64,000 nt of DNA from Carex sylvatica (GCA_964058845.1 CAXKVR010000138.1:558001-622000); one strand, 5' to 3'. Shown: positions 23,216 to 35,359, counted from the stretch's first letter. Translations and numbers: made by a program. Notes: generated by a model from the letters alone, not told the origin.

Positions 23216-26200
23216 ATGCGAGAGATGCACCGAGGTAGTAGCGCTAGATCTCGCAGTGGAGAAAGAGGTATATGAGATTTTCAATTATCAATTTTGAAAA
23301 TTTGAAAATTTCCCGGAGTGTTTTTCCCTTTTTTTAGGTAATAAATGTAAAGTAGCATTGGATTCTTCCGAATTTTGTTTTTTATTTTTTATTTTATTTT
23401 ATGGAGGACCTGTCATAATTAGTCTTTTTTTATAAAATTACTTTTTAAATAAATTTGAAACTAAAGGAGTTCTTTTTGCTATTATTGTGAGCTCATAAAG
23501 TTATGTGAGGTTTCATTCATGCAAGTGGAGATCTAGTAATTCATTGGAGAAATATGCTTGCCTTTGGTTACAGTTAGTTATATATGCTTGTGTCTACTGG
23601 GTTTACTGAGAGGTTCTCTTTTGGTATATAATTGAGATAGCATTCAATTATTCTGATCTCCTGGCCTATTTCCTATGTACCGTGGTTCTGACATCCTTCT
23701 TTTCTTAATTCCTTTTACATTAATTTGTAACCTTGCGTTCCGAAGTTGTGTTCTTTGACATACTAACATTGCCCAGCCCTGCGGTTGCTAGTTTAGTAAT
23801 ATTACAATTTTCAACTGAAAGTACTGAGTCAGGGGAACAATTTATTTTAACAACAACGCTCTTAATACTAGAAACCAATTTGCTTGGTTTATAATGTAAA
23901 TTCTAGTTCTAATGCCTGTCTTATGTCATCTATTGAACTTATCTCTTTTATTTCAGGATCAACTCACCTCAAGAAACAGATGGTGGTTTCATCCGATATA
24001 TCGCAAAATTATTATTCGGTACGTGAATTTCTTAAAACAAGTCAATGAGATGTGCCACATAATTAACATTTTAGTGTTTACTGATTTTACCAAATGAAGA
24101 AAAGGAAATCATGCTAGGTATAAGATGCTATATCCGAAAACACTAAATCATATTCATTGTGCGGGATACAGCGCACATAATTTGTGGGGATCTTATGTTT
24201 TTTTCCATTATTATTCCATGTATTTGTTTTTTCATTAAATATGCACAAGCTAGCTGGATGACCAAAAAGCTGTATGAATTATTTCCAATTTTATTGCCAA
24301 TTGGCTGATACATACTTCGAACTCCTTTTTTAGTCCCAGAAATCTCCAGAGCTCTCGAGAAGTTCATCGAAGAAATCAATTGGTGTGCCAATGAAATGTC
24401 TAATCGAAGAGGAATTGATTATGAAAGAGAAGAAAACCAGGCATCCTTCGTCTGGTGTCATTGCAAGGTTAATGGGCTTAGACACCTTACCCCCTCCACC
24501 TCCCCCAAAGCCTTACCCTGACCATCATGGGTATCATTGCCACAAGAAGAAAGCAGAAGCCTCACCAGAAACTGTATACCATGAACCGTCAATTTCACAC
24601 GAGAGGTATATTTTCACTGAAGATGAGTTGCCGGAATTCAAGGATGTGTTTGAAATTACTGAGGCGAGAAAGGCAAAGAAAAAGTTTTATTCAAGTCCGG
24701 TTCATAGCAAGAACAGCTCACCTGAGATGAATTTTGTGCGAAAGAAGTTTGCAGAGGCAAAGCGGCTCTCGACTGAGGAATCATTGCACAGCTCTAGAGA
24801 GTTTAATGATACAATAGAGGCTCTTGAGTCTAACAGCAATGCACTTCTTGAGTTTTTGAGCGAGCCGAATTATTTGTTTGCAAAACAACCCAAGGATTTG
24901 ACCTTTTTACCCCCATCTCCTCCCCAGATTGTAAGCCAGATCACAATACTAAAACCTTCATGCAAGCAAAATCCCCAGATAAATTTGGAAATAGGTCGAG
25001 ATTTTGAGAAGGATAGCAAGGTCCATTACAGGAAACATGTCAATGACCTCTCTGGCCACTCACGCGAAGATGATTATGTTTCTTTAACTTTTGACAAGCC
25101 GATAAAATCGAATTATAAGATGAGGGGCGAGAAAAGTATTCGACCAACTAATATTGTTGTGCTAAAGCCAAGCCTAGACAAAGCCCGAAAGACCATTGGA
25201 GCAGGGGATTTCCCTGTGCTTTATCCAGAAGTTAGTGCACGGCCAAAATTTACCAATAATGAAGACTCTTTTGTTGGCACGAAAGCAAGGAGCTCTAGAG
25301 AAATAGCTCGTCAAGTCACAAGACAGATGAGACGTGTTGTCAACACAAAACCTGAATACTTTCCCAATGCAGACCCTTTGTATGAATTTAATCCATTGTA
25401 TGATGAGAGGAGCTACTATGCATCTCCAAAGGTCCACCATATTGAGTCACCAGTCAGCAAAGAAGCAAGGAAGCGTATGTCTGACAGATGGAAAACAACC
25501 CAGATGGGTGATGAGATGGGCCCCCTTACTGGTGGTGGCTCAAACACACTGGGGGAGATGCTGGCATTATCTGATATAATTTCCCGTGACAAGTTACGCA
25601 AGGATAAGTGTATATTGGGTATCAGCAGTAATGATGGCTGGAAGGATGGTAATTTCAGAAACTTACCAAGGTCAAAGTCCCTACCTTCTTCATCCCATGC
25701 ACGTGCAAGCCACAGATCGGGCCATAGGAGACGCGGGTCCCGTGCCAGTGAGTTTGGTATGCTTAAAGACGTGCTTAATGCAGGGCCTGTGAAGGGGTTG
25801 AGGGGGGAGAAAACTCATTCAAGTGATGCTTCAGAAGGAGAGGAGAGTGTCATGACTGAGAGGGAGATACATGTAAATTCAGAACAGCTGAAACCAAAAA
25901 AGTCAGATGAAGTTCAAATCGGGGAGATGGATCTTACTGAGGATGCTAGTACTGGGGAGACTATTCCTCTCGACAGTACACTTATGATTGAGACGAACCA
26001 ACTGGAGACAGACACTATGTTGGAAGCAATAATGAAGGATGAGGATGTTGTCAGCCCCACCATACATGATGTTGCTATGAAAGAGGTAAATTGCTGTTAA
26101 ATATCAACTCATCTCGGTGTGTTCCTGGTTCCATGTGGTACCATGGAGTCCGGAGATTTGTCGCTATCTTTGTTTATAGTGTTTACTTAGTAATTTCATT

Positions 26201-27273
26201 ATACAATTTGACTACGATTTATTTTTGTTTTTTAGGAGGTAATGGAGCATAGAGTTTGTTCGAAGGAAGGGGAAGAGCAGCCAAGCCCAAATTCCACATT
26301 GGAGTATACTTTTGAAGAAGCTGCAGACCAAGAAGAAGAAGAGGCTTCGACTTCAGGTTGCTTTGAGAAAATCAGTGCCGACCTACAAGGCAAGCCAATT
26401 ATTCCAAAAGAATTTATCTTTAGTTTCTTGGTGCCTAGTCCTTGAACAGAAAGGAGAAAGTAAAAAGAAAGAAGCACCCACACCCCATGCGCCACCAAAT
26501 ACACACACATGCCATCTCGCTTTGAAAATGTTTTGAGTTATGGGCAATAGACGTGATACATTTCTTTGACTTTGGTTTGAATAAGTATCTATAAACCTGT
26601 AGAAGGTCTCTATAACAGAACTTGATATTTCAATTTGAATTTGAAAATTACAGAGCTGAGGATGCAACTCAATCTCCTGAAAATGGATTCGAGTGGAGAA
26701 CACGGAGCTATTTTCCTTGTAAGTGACGAAGAAGACAATAACACCGAGCAAACCAATTGTATTGAATTAGCAAGCAGAGATCATTTCAAGGATGATGAGG
26801 AAAGAGATTTCTCGTACCTATTCGACATGGTAAATGACCTAGGGGACCATGCTTCTACCCGAGATGAGCTGCTCAGTTTATGCTACTCTCTAGACTGCCC
26901 TGTGGGCCCCAGTATTTTCACCAGACTAGAAAAGAAGTATGATCATCTGGTTCTCTGGCCGAAATCAGAGAGAAAGATGCTGTTTGATTTAATAAATTCG
27001 ATTTTGTCTGAGATTATTGATTCATGGGTTGAGAGGGCCAAGATGTTTAGTTCATTTAGGCCAAAATGGGAGAGAGATGAGTTTGTGGAGGAGGTATGGC
27101 AAAAGGTAGTAAAGAGGCGAAGAGAGATAGATTGTGGCAGCGAAGAGTTATTTGTAGAAGCAAGGTGGTCAGGGATAATAGGAAGAGGGGTAGATTTGGT
27201 CGGAAGAGAGATCGAGAACATCTTGCATGAAGATCTCTTGTGTGAGCTTGTTACTGAGTTAGTTTATTGTTAG
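23216..27273 (+). CDS. TRM/LONGIFOLIA-related protein (VARLMGL and DUF4378 domains)
   Basis: Five coding exons join in phase: 23216-23267, 23957-24018, 24340-26085, 26236-26389 and 26654-27273, giving 877 residues. Exon 3 could also begin at 24334, adding two residues in frame. Near residue 70 lies SSGVIARLMGLD, the family's VARLMGL motif, followed by a proline run. PEFKDVFEI comes about 50 residues later. The C-terminal third (CFEKISADLQ, then RMQLNLL, ending GREIENILHEDLLCELVTEL) is a DUF4378 domain. TRM proteins recruit TON1 and PP2A to cortical microtubules and influence cell elongation and division-plane placement. This one looks closest to the TRM19/20 type by its N-terminal motifs (from memory). 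Intron 4 uses a GC donor. Confidence 0.88.
26390..26653 (+). other. GC-AG intron in the TRM-like gene
   Basis: The donor reads CAAG|GCAAGCC, a GC donor with strong exon pairing, and the acceptor is TTACAG|AGCTG. Splicing joins DLQ to ELRMQLNLL, which is the continuous DUF4378 sequence. There is no usable GT donor that restores the frame. If the intron is retained, translation stops at a TGA within about 20 codons (26443-26445). Confidence 0.85.
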
Positions 27274-27478
27274 TGAGTAGAGAAATAAAGTGCAAAAGTA
27301 GGTTCCTTGTTTATGTTGAAAACTTCCTCTACAATTTCTTGGTTAGTTGGGTTTAGCTTGTCAGTCAAATGTAATTGGTAATTTGTTTCATATATAATTG
27401 AAATTTCCACTTGGACTTGCTCTCTGTATATCAAGTTAATCTCTGGAAATTTTTGATACTCTGCCATATGTTATGTAT

Positions 27479-27682
27479 GAGTGTGTTTGGATGAGGCAAA
27501 GAATAGTGCTAACCCGAGTTAGTTACTATTCCGAACTACTATTTTACGTTTGAATGTGTTTGGGTTAATAAAAAGGAGTTATTCTTTGTTTGTCTTTTGT
27601 GAATTAGCATGCTATTCTACTAAACTAAAAATTGAGTTAGCTCACTATTCTCACTAACTCAAGTCTTCATCCAAACACACTC
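27479..27682. mobile_element. MITE just downstream of the TRM-like gene
   Basis: This 204-bp element has a perfect 16-bp terminal inverted repeat GAGTGTGTTTGGATGA. It lies about 200 bp after the stop codon, so it may fall in the 3' untranslated region. The flanks read TAT on both sides, giving at most a 3-bp duplication. The superfamily is undetermined (PIF/Harbinger-like or CACTA-like are possible). Confidence 0.65.
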
Positions 27683-28372
27683 TATATACACACATGCTAT
27701 TGTAGGACTTCAACTTGTTTTTGCTTAAAATTTGAACTCTGTACTAAGAAGTTCTAATTGAATAGTCTGTGATCAGTAAATGTGTTCAGCTTGGATATAA
27801 AATATATACACCTTTGCATGCCAGATTCTAGTCCAGTGCTTTCACTGCTAGAATCTAGTTCATTAGTGAATCATCATACATGTGTACTATAATTTGACGC
27901 AGAAGAACAGCTATAATAGTACCAATTATGCCAACCTTCGACCTGATTGTCGTTTTATCTGGTTGAATTGTTATTCTATTCGACTAATTACATAAATTAG
28001 AAGTTTGTCTTCTCATATTAGTGCGGCACTAATAGTGCCATACTGCCATATGTCTAGAGGCTAGAGGGGATCATAGAATCCAATATCTACATCGGAGTTA
28101 ACTGACAAGGGCTAACTAAATCACATTATATAAGCAAGAACAAAATTAAATAATCACCTTTCACCTTGTAGTATTATTTTTTTATGATTCTCTGTTTGCA
28201 TTTCTAATGTAAGATTGGAAGCAATTTTGACATTCTTAAATTCTAACTATTCCTACTGCAAAAGAGGTTCTGGTGTTAACTAACACAACATCAAGACCAA
28301 CTCCACTCAATTGTAGTACCTCAACGGCTCAACCATTCCTATATACGAATCAAAACAATCATTCACATCTCC
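27683..28372. other. Intergenic, dirigent gene upstream region
   Basis: No coding or RNA gene was seen. The region leads into the dirigent promoter. Confidence 0.45.
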
Positions 28373-28380
28373 TATTTATA
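28373..28380 (+). promoter_or_regulatory. Probable TATA box of the dirigent gene
   Basis: TATTTATA lies 78 nt upstream of the ATG, followed by a CT-rich leader. Position and composition fit a plant core promoter, but transcription start data are absent. Confidence 0.45.
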
Positions 28381-28457
28381 GTCTTCTCCTCCATTCCCAA
28401 TCCAAAAAACCTCCAATTAGCTCCTCTACTTGTCTCATCAAAATAACCAACACTGAA

Positions 28458-29477
28458 ATGGCACTGAAAACCATACTGTACCTTGTGCTCCTCTCAACTA
28501 TAGTTCAATTTTCAAATGCTACTCGAATACTTGATGAACAACCACAACTAGTAGATGATGTCTTGCCCCCCGTCATGCCACCTCAGCCTTCAGACCCATT
28601 ACCAGCTCCAGTTGACCCACCAACTGACCCAACTGTAGTGCCATCAGGACCAGTAGGTCCTGTCGAACCTGCCACAACCACCAGCCCAGCAACAACCTAT
28701 ACCACAGGCGCTGCTCCCGCTTTATCTCCAGCTGCTCCAATTGGACCTAATATAGCTGCTACCGGTGCCACCACTGCTGCCATAGGGGCCCACCCCTTAA
28801 CTTTCTTCATGCATGATATAGTTGGTGGGACCAATCCGTCAGTACGAATTGTTACCGGTGTGGTTGCCAGCACAGCTGCCAGTGGCCAGCTGCCGTTTGC
28901 GAGGCCGAACAATAACATATTTCCGATCCAAGGCGCATTGCCCTTACCGGAGGGAGCAAGTAACATGTTCAACAACAACAATGTACCATATGTTGCAGGA
29001 CTCAGTGGAACCTCCACCTCAATAGTCCAAAACAATGCTAACCCTAATGGGGCCAGTGCACCGAGCGGTGATATTCCTTTTGTCAATGCCGGAGACTTAC
29101 CCACTGGTACAACTCTCGAAAACCTTCTCTTTGGTACGACAACGGTCATAGATGATGAGCTAACTGAGGGTCACGAGATCGGATCTGCTGTGATCGGACG
29201 TGCTCAGGGATTTTATGTGGCAAGCTCGCAAGATGGCACGAGTAAGACAGTTGTTATGACTGCTTTGTTTGAGGGAGGAGATCACACCGATGATACAATA
29301 AGCTTCTTCGGCGTGCATCGTACTGCTGCACCCGAGTCACATATTGCAGTAATTGGAGGAACTGGTAAGTACGAGAACGCAAGAGGTTTTGCAGCAGTTC
29401 AAACACTGCATCCTGGCGACCAGGGAACAACAGATGGTGTCGAGACTTTGCTTGAGTTTTCTGTACATCTCTCTTGA
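28458..29477 (+). CDS. Secreted dirigent protein, ESB1-like with extended linker
   Basis: This intronless gene encodes 339 residues. An N-terminal signal peptide (about 1-21, LYLVLLSTIVQFSNA) is followed by a Pro/Ala/Thr-rich linker (about 30-105). The dirigent domain begins near residue 112 with PLTFFMHDIVGG and contains DDELTEG, RAQGFYVASSQDG and AVIGGTGKYENARGFA. The long linker and these motifs place it with the ESB1/DIR10 subgroup. Members of that subgroup act in the apoplast of endodermal cells to guide local lignin deposition in the Casparian strip. Dirigent proteins steer the stereochemistry of coupling of monolignol radicals made by oxidases. The endodermal role is inferred from subgroup membership. 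Confidence 0.92.
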   Translation: MALKTILYLVLLSTIVQFSNATRILDEQPQLVDDVLPPVMPPQPSDPLPAPVDPPTDPTVVPSGPVGPVEPATTTSPATTYTTGAAPALSPAAPIGPNIAATGATTAAIGAHPLTFFMHDIVGGTNPSVRIVTGVVASTAASGQLPFARPNNNIFPIQGALPLPEGASNMFNNNNVPYVAGLSGTSTSIVQNNANPNGASAPSGDIPFVNAGDLPTGTTLENLLFGTTTVIDDELTEGHEIGSAVIGRAQGFYVASSQDGTSKTVVMTALFEGGDHTDDTISFFGVHRTAAPESHIAVIGGTGKYENARGFAAVQTLHPGDQGTTDGVETLLEFSVHLS

Positions 29478-30028
29478 ACTTGTTTGGTGTTTGTTTTTAT
29501 CATCTTCCACAGGTGTGAAATTCTCTCAGTTTGTGTTGTCTGTTAACTGCAAGTTGTAACTTAATGTACCAGTGTTATAATGAATATTTTCTAAGAACTA
29601 TTGCATGCAACAGCGTTTTTAGATGAGAATGATACAAATTTACCAAAAAAAATTAACCACGAGGATAAATACCATGCATGCTACAACTCGAACAAATAAA
29701 GCTTGAATTAGATGTAATTGGATTAAAATATCCGAGGGTCTTTTTTGTTTTTTCTCATAATGAAACAGAAATGGATGGGAAAAATTATCTAAACAAAACA
29801 TTATCATTCTTACACAAAAATCTTGTAGTATAACAAAAGACTTTCTGAACTTTGACAAAGAAAAGTCAAAATACATCTACATATTTATATAGATACGAAA
29901 AAGAAACCAAAATCAATCAACAAGGGGTATTCGTGCATAAAGGAACTGCGGAGCACACGCCAACTACCGAAAGAGAATGAATCTGTAGAAGCACTAAGCT
30001 AGGGGCAATAAACTCAAGATTTCATGTC
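29478..30028. other. Spacer between convergent dirigent and UXS genes
   Basis: The 551-bp spacer holds both 3' untranslated regions. An AATGAA-type polyadenylation signal lies near 29579 for the dirigent gene. I see nothing else. Confidence 0.45.
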
Positions 30029-32865
30029 TCATTTTTCATCTAAGATGCGCTTTTGGAAATCAGATACCATACGAGGAAGCCCTTGTCTGAGGGAGACCCT
30101 TGGTTCCCAATTCAAGAGCTGTTTAGCCTTGGTGATGTCAGGTTTTCTCATGTGCGGGTCATCAGGTGTATTGGCCTTGAACTCAATCCTTGCACTTGGG
30201 TCAATTGTCTCTTTCACAACCTAAGATTCATAATTTTGAATTATTTTGGTTTCAAGGAAGAAAAGGAGAAGTAAATTGATTTAAAATATTATAAGAAACC
30301 TCCGCAAGCTCAAGCATGGTGAATTCTCCAGGATTGCCTAAGTTGAACGGTCCAATATGCTCACCTTCCATCAGTGCCACCAATCCATCAACCTGAGCAT
30401 TTTTCATTTTTATGCATGAAACTAGGAATAAACAACCAAATAGACTTTTATAATTTGCTATGAATAAATGAGAGATCAATACCAAATCAGAGACATATTG
30501 GAAGCTTCGAGTTTGCTTTCCATCACCATAAACAGTCATCGGTTCCTTTCGCAGAGCCTGAACAGAAGTTATTAGATTACACTAGGCCAATATTTCATGA
30601 AATAAACATCATATGGATGATTTTTAAATTTTAAAAATGGCAAACCTGTGCAACGAAGTTGCTAACCACACGTCCATCATCTAAACACATGCGGGGCCCA
30701 TATGTGTTGAATATACGGGCAATACGAACCTGTCAAAAAAAATTAGGTAGTTCTGATAAGTATGGTGCTTTTTTATTAAAGCAGTTCCCCAGGTTGATGT
30801 TAATTATATTACTGCCAATTAGTTGGTCTGAGTTGATTGACAGCTTGACTAGTAAACAAAGCTGTGCTTAATCATATTCGACAGTGACACTCCTTGTAGA
30901 CTTCTTACAAAATTAGGTAGACATTACCCAAGAAAAGGGCAAATCAAATACAAACAACTAGAGTCTACATCAATTTTTAATTAAGGCATAAATGCAGCAT
31001 TTGGGATTCTCTTCCTTATGGAGCTCAAATTAGTCTCAAAGAGCTTCCTTTTGGCTTTAAGGAAGGCAGAAGCTGGGACAATGCCTTATCTTAACTGTAA
31101 AACATTGCCCCCAATGCGGTACTGTATGTTATTGTACCAGGAACTTTTAGTGAGCACCACTAAGTTAAGAACTAAGAACTCGCCACAAATTTGGTTTATT
31201 GGCGGATTTACTCGCAAAAAGAACTATATTACCTCAACACCAGCACCACGGTGATAATCCATGGTTAAAGTCTCTGCTGTTCTTTTCCCTTCATCATAGC
31301 AACTCCTCTCACCTGCAAATGCGTGTTAGACCAAGGAAAAATAAAACGCAACTAAAAACTTGGTAAACGCCTCCAACAAAATTTACCAAATTAAGAGAGA
31401 AAATCAACCAGGATACTGGTGCCTGTACTACAAAGATTTCGGCTTGAGTTTTACTGCCTTTTGGACAATAATTTCTGTATGATACTTGTCTAAGAGTCTA
31501 GAATGCCTTCTTGAAAAATGATTAAAAGGTTTTCTTCGGGTTACTAATGCTTTTCTATTTATTTTATTAGTGTACGTGTTGTTTGTTGTTATAAAGTGAT
31601 ATATCTATTAGTAGAAACTGGCACTACAAGCTACTTATTTTAGAAAAGAAACAGAGAGAATCAACTAACCTATGGGGTTAACATGGCCCCAGTAAGTCTC
31701 CTTTTGAGGATGTTCAAGTGGGTCACCATAGACCTCACTGGTACTTGTCAGAAGAAATCGTGCACCTATCCTCTTAGCTAATCCAAGCATGTTTAGCGTT
31801 CCCATTACATTTGTCTTGTGTGATTTATTAAGGAGTAACCCAAGGATCCGTACCAGAAAAGATTGCAACCAATACATCATAAAAGCTTATAGCAATAATA
31901 TTACTTTTTGCTTATTATCGCATTGAGTTACATGAGATAAGGCTAGTTTTGGAAAGGCAAAATAAGCAAGTAATAGCCCTATTAACCTAGGATGATCCGA
32001 AAATTCCAAGTCTATACAACTATCAGTTGAAACGAATCTCAAGGGCAATCATCTCCAGAGATCTACAATTCTGGAGCTCTAGGTTTCCAAAACCATAGCC
32101 TAATTGAGCAAAAATAAAAAATAAAAATAAAAAGTAAAGATTAACTTCCGTTTCCAATTTCAAGTAATAAGTGCCCTCCAAAAAAGTTTACTAAAAAGGT
32201 TTATAAGGAAATCTCATCCTAAACTAGTTGGATCGAAATTCTACAGCACCTAAGCCTACTCCTTTAAAGCACATACAAAAATGAAAATCAGATCAAGTTC
32301 CGACATGAATAGAAATGTATGTTAGAAATAAAAAAAAGGATATTATTGTCTTGATCGGGTTAAACTTGTAATGCACTGGAGAAGCCGGGCATGCGAGATG
32401 GTAGATCTGATCGACCTCGAGCAAGATCGGCTCGACCACATCATGCCGGATCAGCTCAAATCTTGGATTACCGAAATGATGCACCAAATTATCTTTCCTT
32501 CCCGTGAAGAAATTATCAACGACAATTACACTGTCTCCTCTGGCGAGCAACTTATCCACCAAATGGCTTCCCACGAATCCAGCGCCACCTGTCACCACGA
32601 TCCTAAGACCAGGCTTCTTCAGATCTGTGGGGACCCGCCTCGGGAGGTTGAAAGAAGGAAACTTTTCAGGGCGCGAGACAAGAATAGAAGAGGGATTTTG
32701 ATGCGAGGGGAGAGAAGAGAAGGGATGCAGGAGGAAGAAGGAGGAGGCGATGAGCGCGCCTAGGAGGATGAATAGAAAGCGCTGCTCTTTAAAGAGATAT
32801 GACACGGCAGAGCGGGGGAAGGTGGCAGCGCTGGCGGCGCGGTGATGCCTATACTTATTCATCAT
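30029..32865 (-). CDS. UXS: UDP-glucuronate decarboxylase (UDP-xylose synthase), membrane-anchored type
   Basis: Seven coding exons run on the minus strand: 32344-32865, 31670-31817, 31233-31312, 30646-30729, 30483-30557, 30300-30392 and 30029-30220. They join in phase to 397 residues. The enzyme converts UDP-glucuronate to UDP-xylose and CO2 using bound NAD+, supplying xylan and xyloglucan synthesis. Visible features are a short cytosolic N-terminus, one signal anchor ([17 protein letters not shown], about 30-46), the Rossmann motif [25 protein letters not shown], and the catalytic YDEGK (Tyr-x-x-x-Lys). The anchor predicts a Golgi type II protein like Arabidopsis UXS2/UXS4. The N-terminal stem is shorter than I remember for those proteins. 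Intron 1 is a U12-type AT-AC intron. Confidence 0.95.
31818..32343 (-). other. U12-type AT-AC intron in UXS
   Basis: On the coding strand the donor is ATATCCTTTT, a full match to the U12 consensus. The branch region TCCTTAAT lies about 10 nt before the terminal AC, also consensus. Removal of this 526-nt intron joins NPIKTI to [11 protein letters not shown], the conserved UXS sequence. No GT-AG pair does this. Reading straight through instead gives a frame that stops within about 20 codons. Confidence 0.95.
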
Positions 32866-33890
32866 GGTCGGAGAAGAATAGAGGAGAGAAGGGAGGGAAA
32901 TGGAGAGATCAAGGAAGAGGGGAGAAGAAAGGGAGATCGAGGAGTGAGAGGAAAAACAATTGCATGGGCGAGGTGTTTGGCGAAAAGGGAATGTCTGTTC
33001 GATTGGTGTAAGAGGTGTGTCTACGGTTCAAGGACAAAGAAATGCGATCGGATCAGCTCTTCAGGTAGTAATCCGTGATGAGATTTGAGTAAGTAGGTGA
33101 TAATTAACTATTTTTAATTTGGCTTTTATGATCGTTCTCTAACGTGTTTGGTGGGGAAAGAGTGACATCAGAGAAGTGGAGGGAAAGAAATATGTTTGTT
33201 GAACGTTGACTTTGTATTGGAGTGAAAAGTTTGAAAGTTTGAAAGGGGAAGGAGAACTAATCTTCAATTACAAAGACAACAATCGAACATGCGTTTGTTT
33301 ACATTACAATTGTGATAAAAATAATCTCAATACACCTTAATAAAAGATAGATCGGAAATCATTTAAAATAAATTAATTTTATAATTTTGATAACAACAAA
33401 ATATAATTTACTATAATTTAAAATTTTGACGATTAGAATGTTTTATATTTTGTAAACATTTGGTTATCAAATTATTTCCCTTACTTCTTTTTGATGTAAA
33501 AGTAGGAAAGATGATGATTTTTTTTTCAAACTTGCTATTATTTTGTTTTTTGAATGTAGGAGGAAGAACTGATACTGACAACAATCTCTGGGTCTGGAAT
33601 CAGCCATAGCCCATAATGATGTTGAGCTGATGATGGTTAGAAGGTAATGGCAAGGAGGTGTCTTGGTTATTCTCAGTGTTGTTTTTTTTTATTTTTATTT
33701 TAACAATTTAATCTTTTTGTGTAAAATTTGATGGTTAGCTCATGGTTTTTTTTAGCTATTTTACAAGTAACACCAGATGTTTAATTAGTGCTCTTAAAAG
33801 AATTGTATGGTATTCATTTTCTTATGAAATCGGTGAGAGGACTATCCGCTTTTCTAAAAAAAATATTGTAAATATTATATATTTAAAAAG
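32866..33890. other. UXS upstream region
   Basis: GA-rich sequence (about 32870-32960 on the plus strand, CT-rich on the coding strand) directly before the UXS ATG is probably its 5' leader. The rest is AT-rich with no feature that I can support. Confidence 0.4.
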
Positions 33891-33899
33891 AGGAGGGAT

Positions 33900-34225
33900 C
33901 ACTTATAATATTTTATAATTACAACATCTTATAATATAATTTTTTAAAATTCAAATAGCTCAACATGATCTTTATATTAAAAATATATGTTTGGAGATCT
34001 AATTGTTTTATCATTTATTAAGATAGGCACAAAATTAATGGTGTGAAAACAATAGACTTGTTAAATACTTAATAAATAGTAGAAAATTTCAAAAAATATA
34101 AAATTTGATCTTCAAATACATTTTAATATAGAGATCATGTTGAACAGTTTGAATCGTTTGTTTAGACTTTGAAAAAATTATATTGTAAGTTATAAGTATT
34201 GAATGTTGCAAGTGAATCCCTTCTC
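33900..34225. mobile_element. MULE-type MITE (326 bp)
   Basis: The ends are GAGGAGGGATCACTT and, reverse complemented, GAGAAGGGATTCACTT. A perfect 9-bp duplication ATTTAAAAA flanks it (33891-33899, 34226-34234). The inner arms carry 'caacatgatctttatatta', which recurs in inverted-repeat sequences at about 39900 and 56950-57150, so several related copies exist in the window. Confidence 0.75.
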
Positions 34226-34419
34226 ATTTAAAAATAATAATATTTAACACAAATTTTATTGATTATCAAATAACTCAAAATTTACAATGGTCTGTAATTT
34301 ATTTAGTAAATTTGTACTTATTTGAAGTAAAATTATTGTTCATAATAATAAAATACTCTGCTGGTAGAAATAAAATAATTTATAAATAGTAATACATGTC
34401 ATAATAATGCATATCTTAG

Positions 34420-35060
34420 TAGAGGTGCACAAAAATCTCATGACTCAAAACTCAGTTCAGAATCAACTCACTATAACTCGAGTTAAAACTAACTCGAGTC
34501 AAAATTAATTCAAGTTTACTGACTCGGTTGATTTATGAGTCGATTCCAAGTTACCCCCAACTCAGTTGGACTCATCATAACAAACCTTAATTCACATATT
34601 TCTAATTTTTGAGTCTCCAAAACTTTAAGCCTGCTTTTCAAATTGCCTCTTAAAACTTAAAAAAAAAAAAATCAGGGAAGCGACTAAACCTAATCCCCAA
34701 TTCTTCATTCCCCATCTTGTGACCGCTTCGCCTTTTCAGATTATGTACTATTTTGATATTTTCGTAATTTTTAATTATGTGTTGGTCATTATCTCATTAT
34801 GTATTGCATTTAATTGTGTATTATTTTGGTAAACTATGTAATATTTTTTTTGTTAGAATTAAATTAGACTGTCTCACTATGTACTACATTATGAGTCACG
34901 AGTCGACTCGCTTTGACTCGAGTTACTCACGAATTGATTTCAAATCAGAGTTTTTGAATAGAACTGGATTAGCGACTCAGATTCAACTCGGCTCATGAGT
35001 TCGCGAGTTAAATCCAAATTATTTTCAACTCGAACTCAACTTAGACTCATGAGCAGCCTA
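34420..35060. mobile_element. hAT-type non-autonomous element (641 bp)
   Basis: The left end is TAGAGGTGCACAAAAATCTC. The right end, reverse complemented, is TAGGCTGCTCATGAGTC. A perfect 8-bp duplication TATCTTAG flanks it (34412-34419, 35061-35068). Both subterminal regions are packed with 'gactcgagt' words in both orientations, a likely transposase-binding array. It is non-coding. Confidence 0.82.
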
Positions 35061-35359
35061 TATCTTAGTAAGAGACGAGAGATTTTGAAATGGAAAGGGA
35101 ATTGAAAAATTAAGGCTTTCATCAAAGATCAGGAAGGAAAGAACAAAGTCAGTCAATATTGGTCTTAAAATGTAAAGGATAGAAAAGTAAATTAATCAAA
35201 AACAATTTACAAAAAAGGAAATCAACATAATAATCCAAAGAGGAAGACGACAACAGTCGTAGTGTGTGTGAACCAAATAAGCGACATGATTGATTAATAT
35301 GAGGACCCATTGATTGTTCCCATTCCTTGGATTACCATTTAATAGACACCAGACATACA

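Noticed and set aside
28697..29149. 150-codon minus-strand frame
   Set aside because: Antisense shadow of the dirigent coding sequence, open because of its Ala/Pro/Thr-biased codons.
32293..32343. Apparent early end of UXS after [12 protein letters not shown]
   Set aside because: This is read-through into the U12 intron, not a truncated protein. AT-AC splicing restores the full enzyme.
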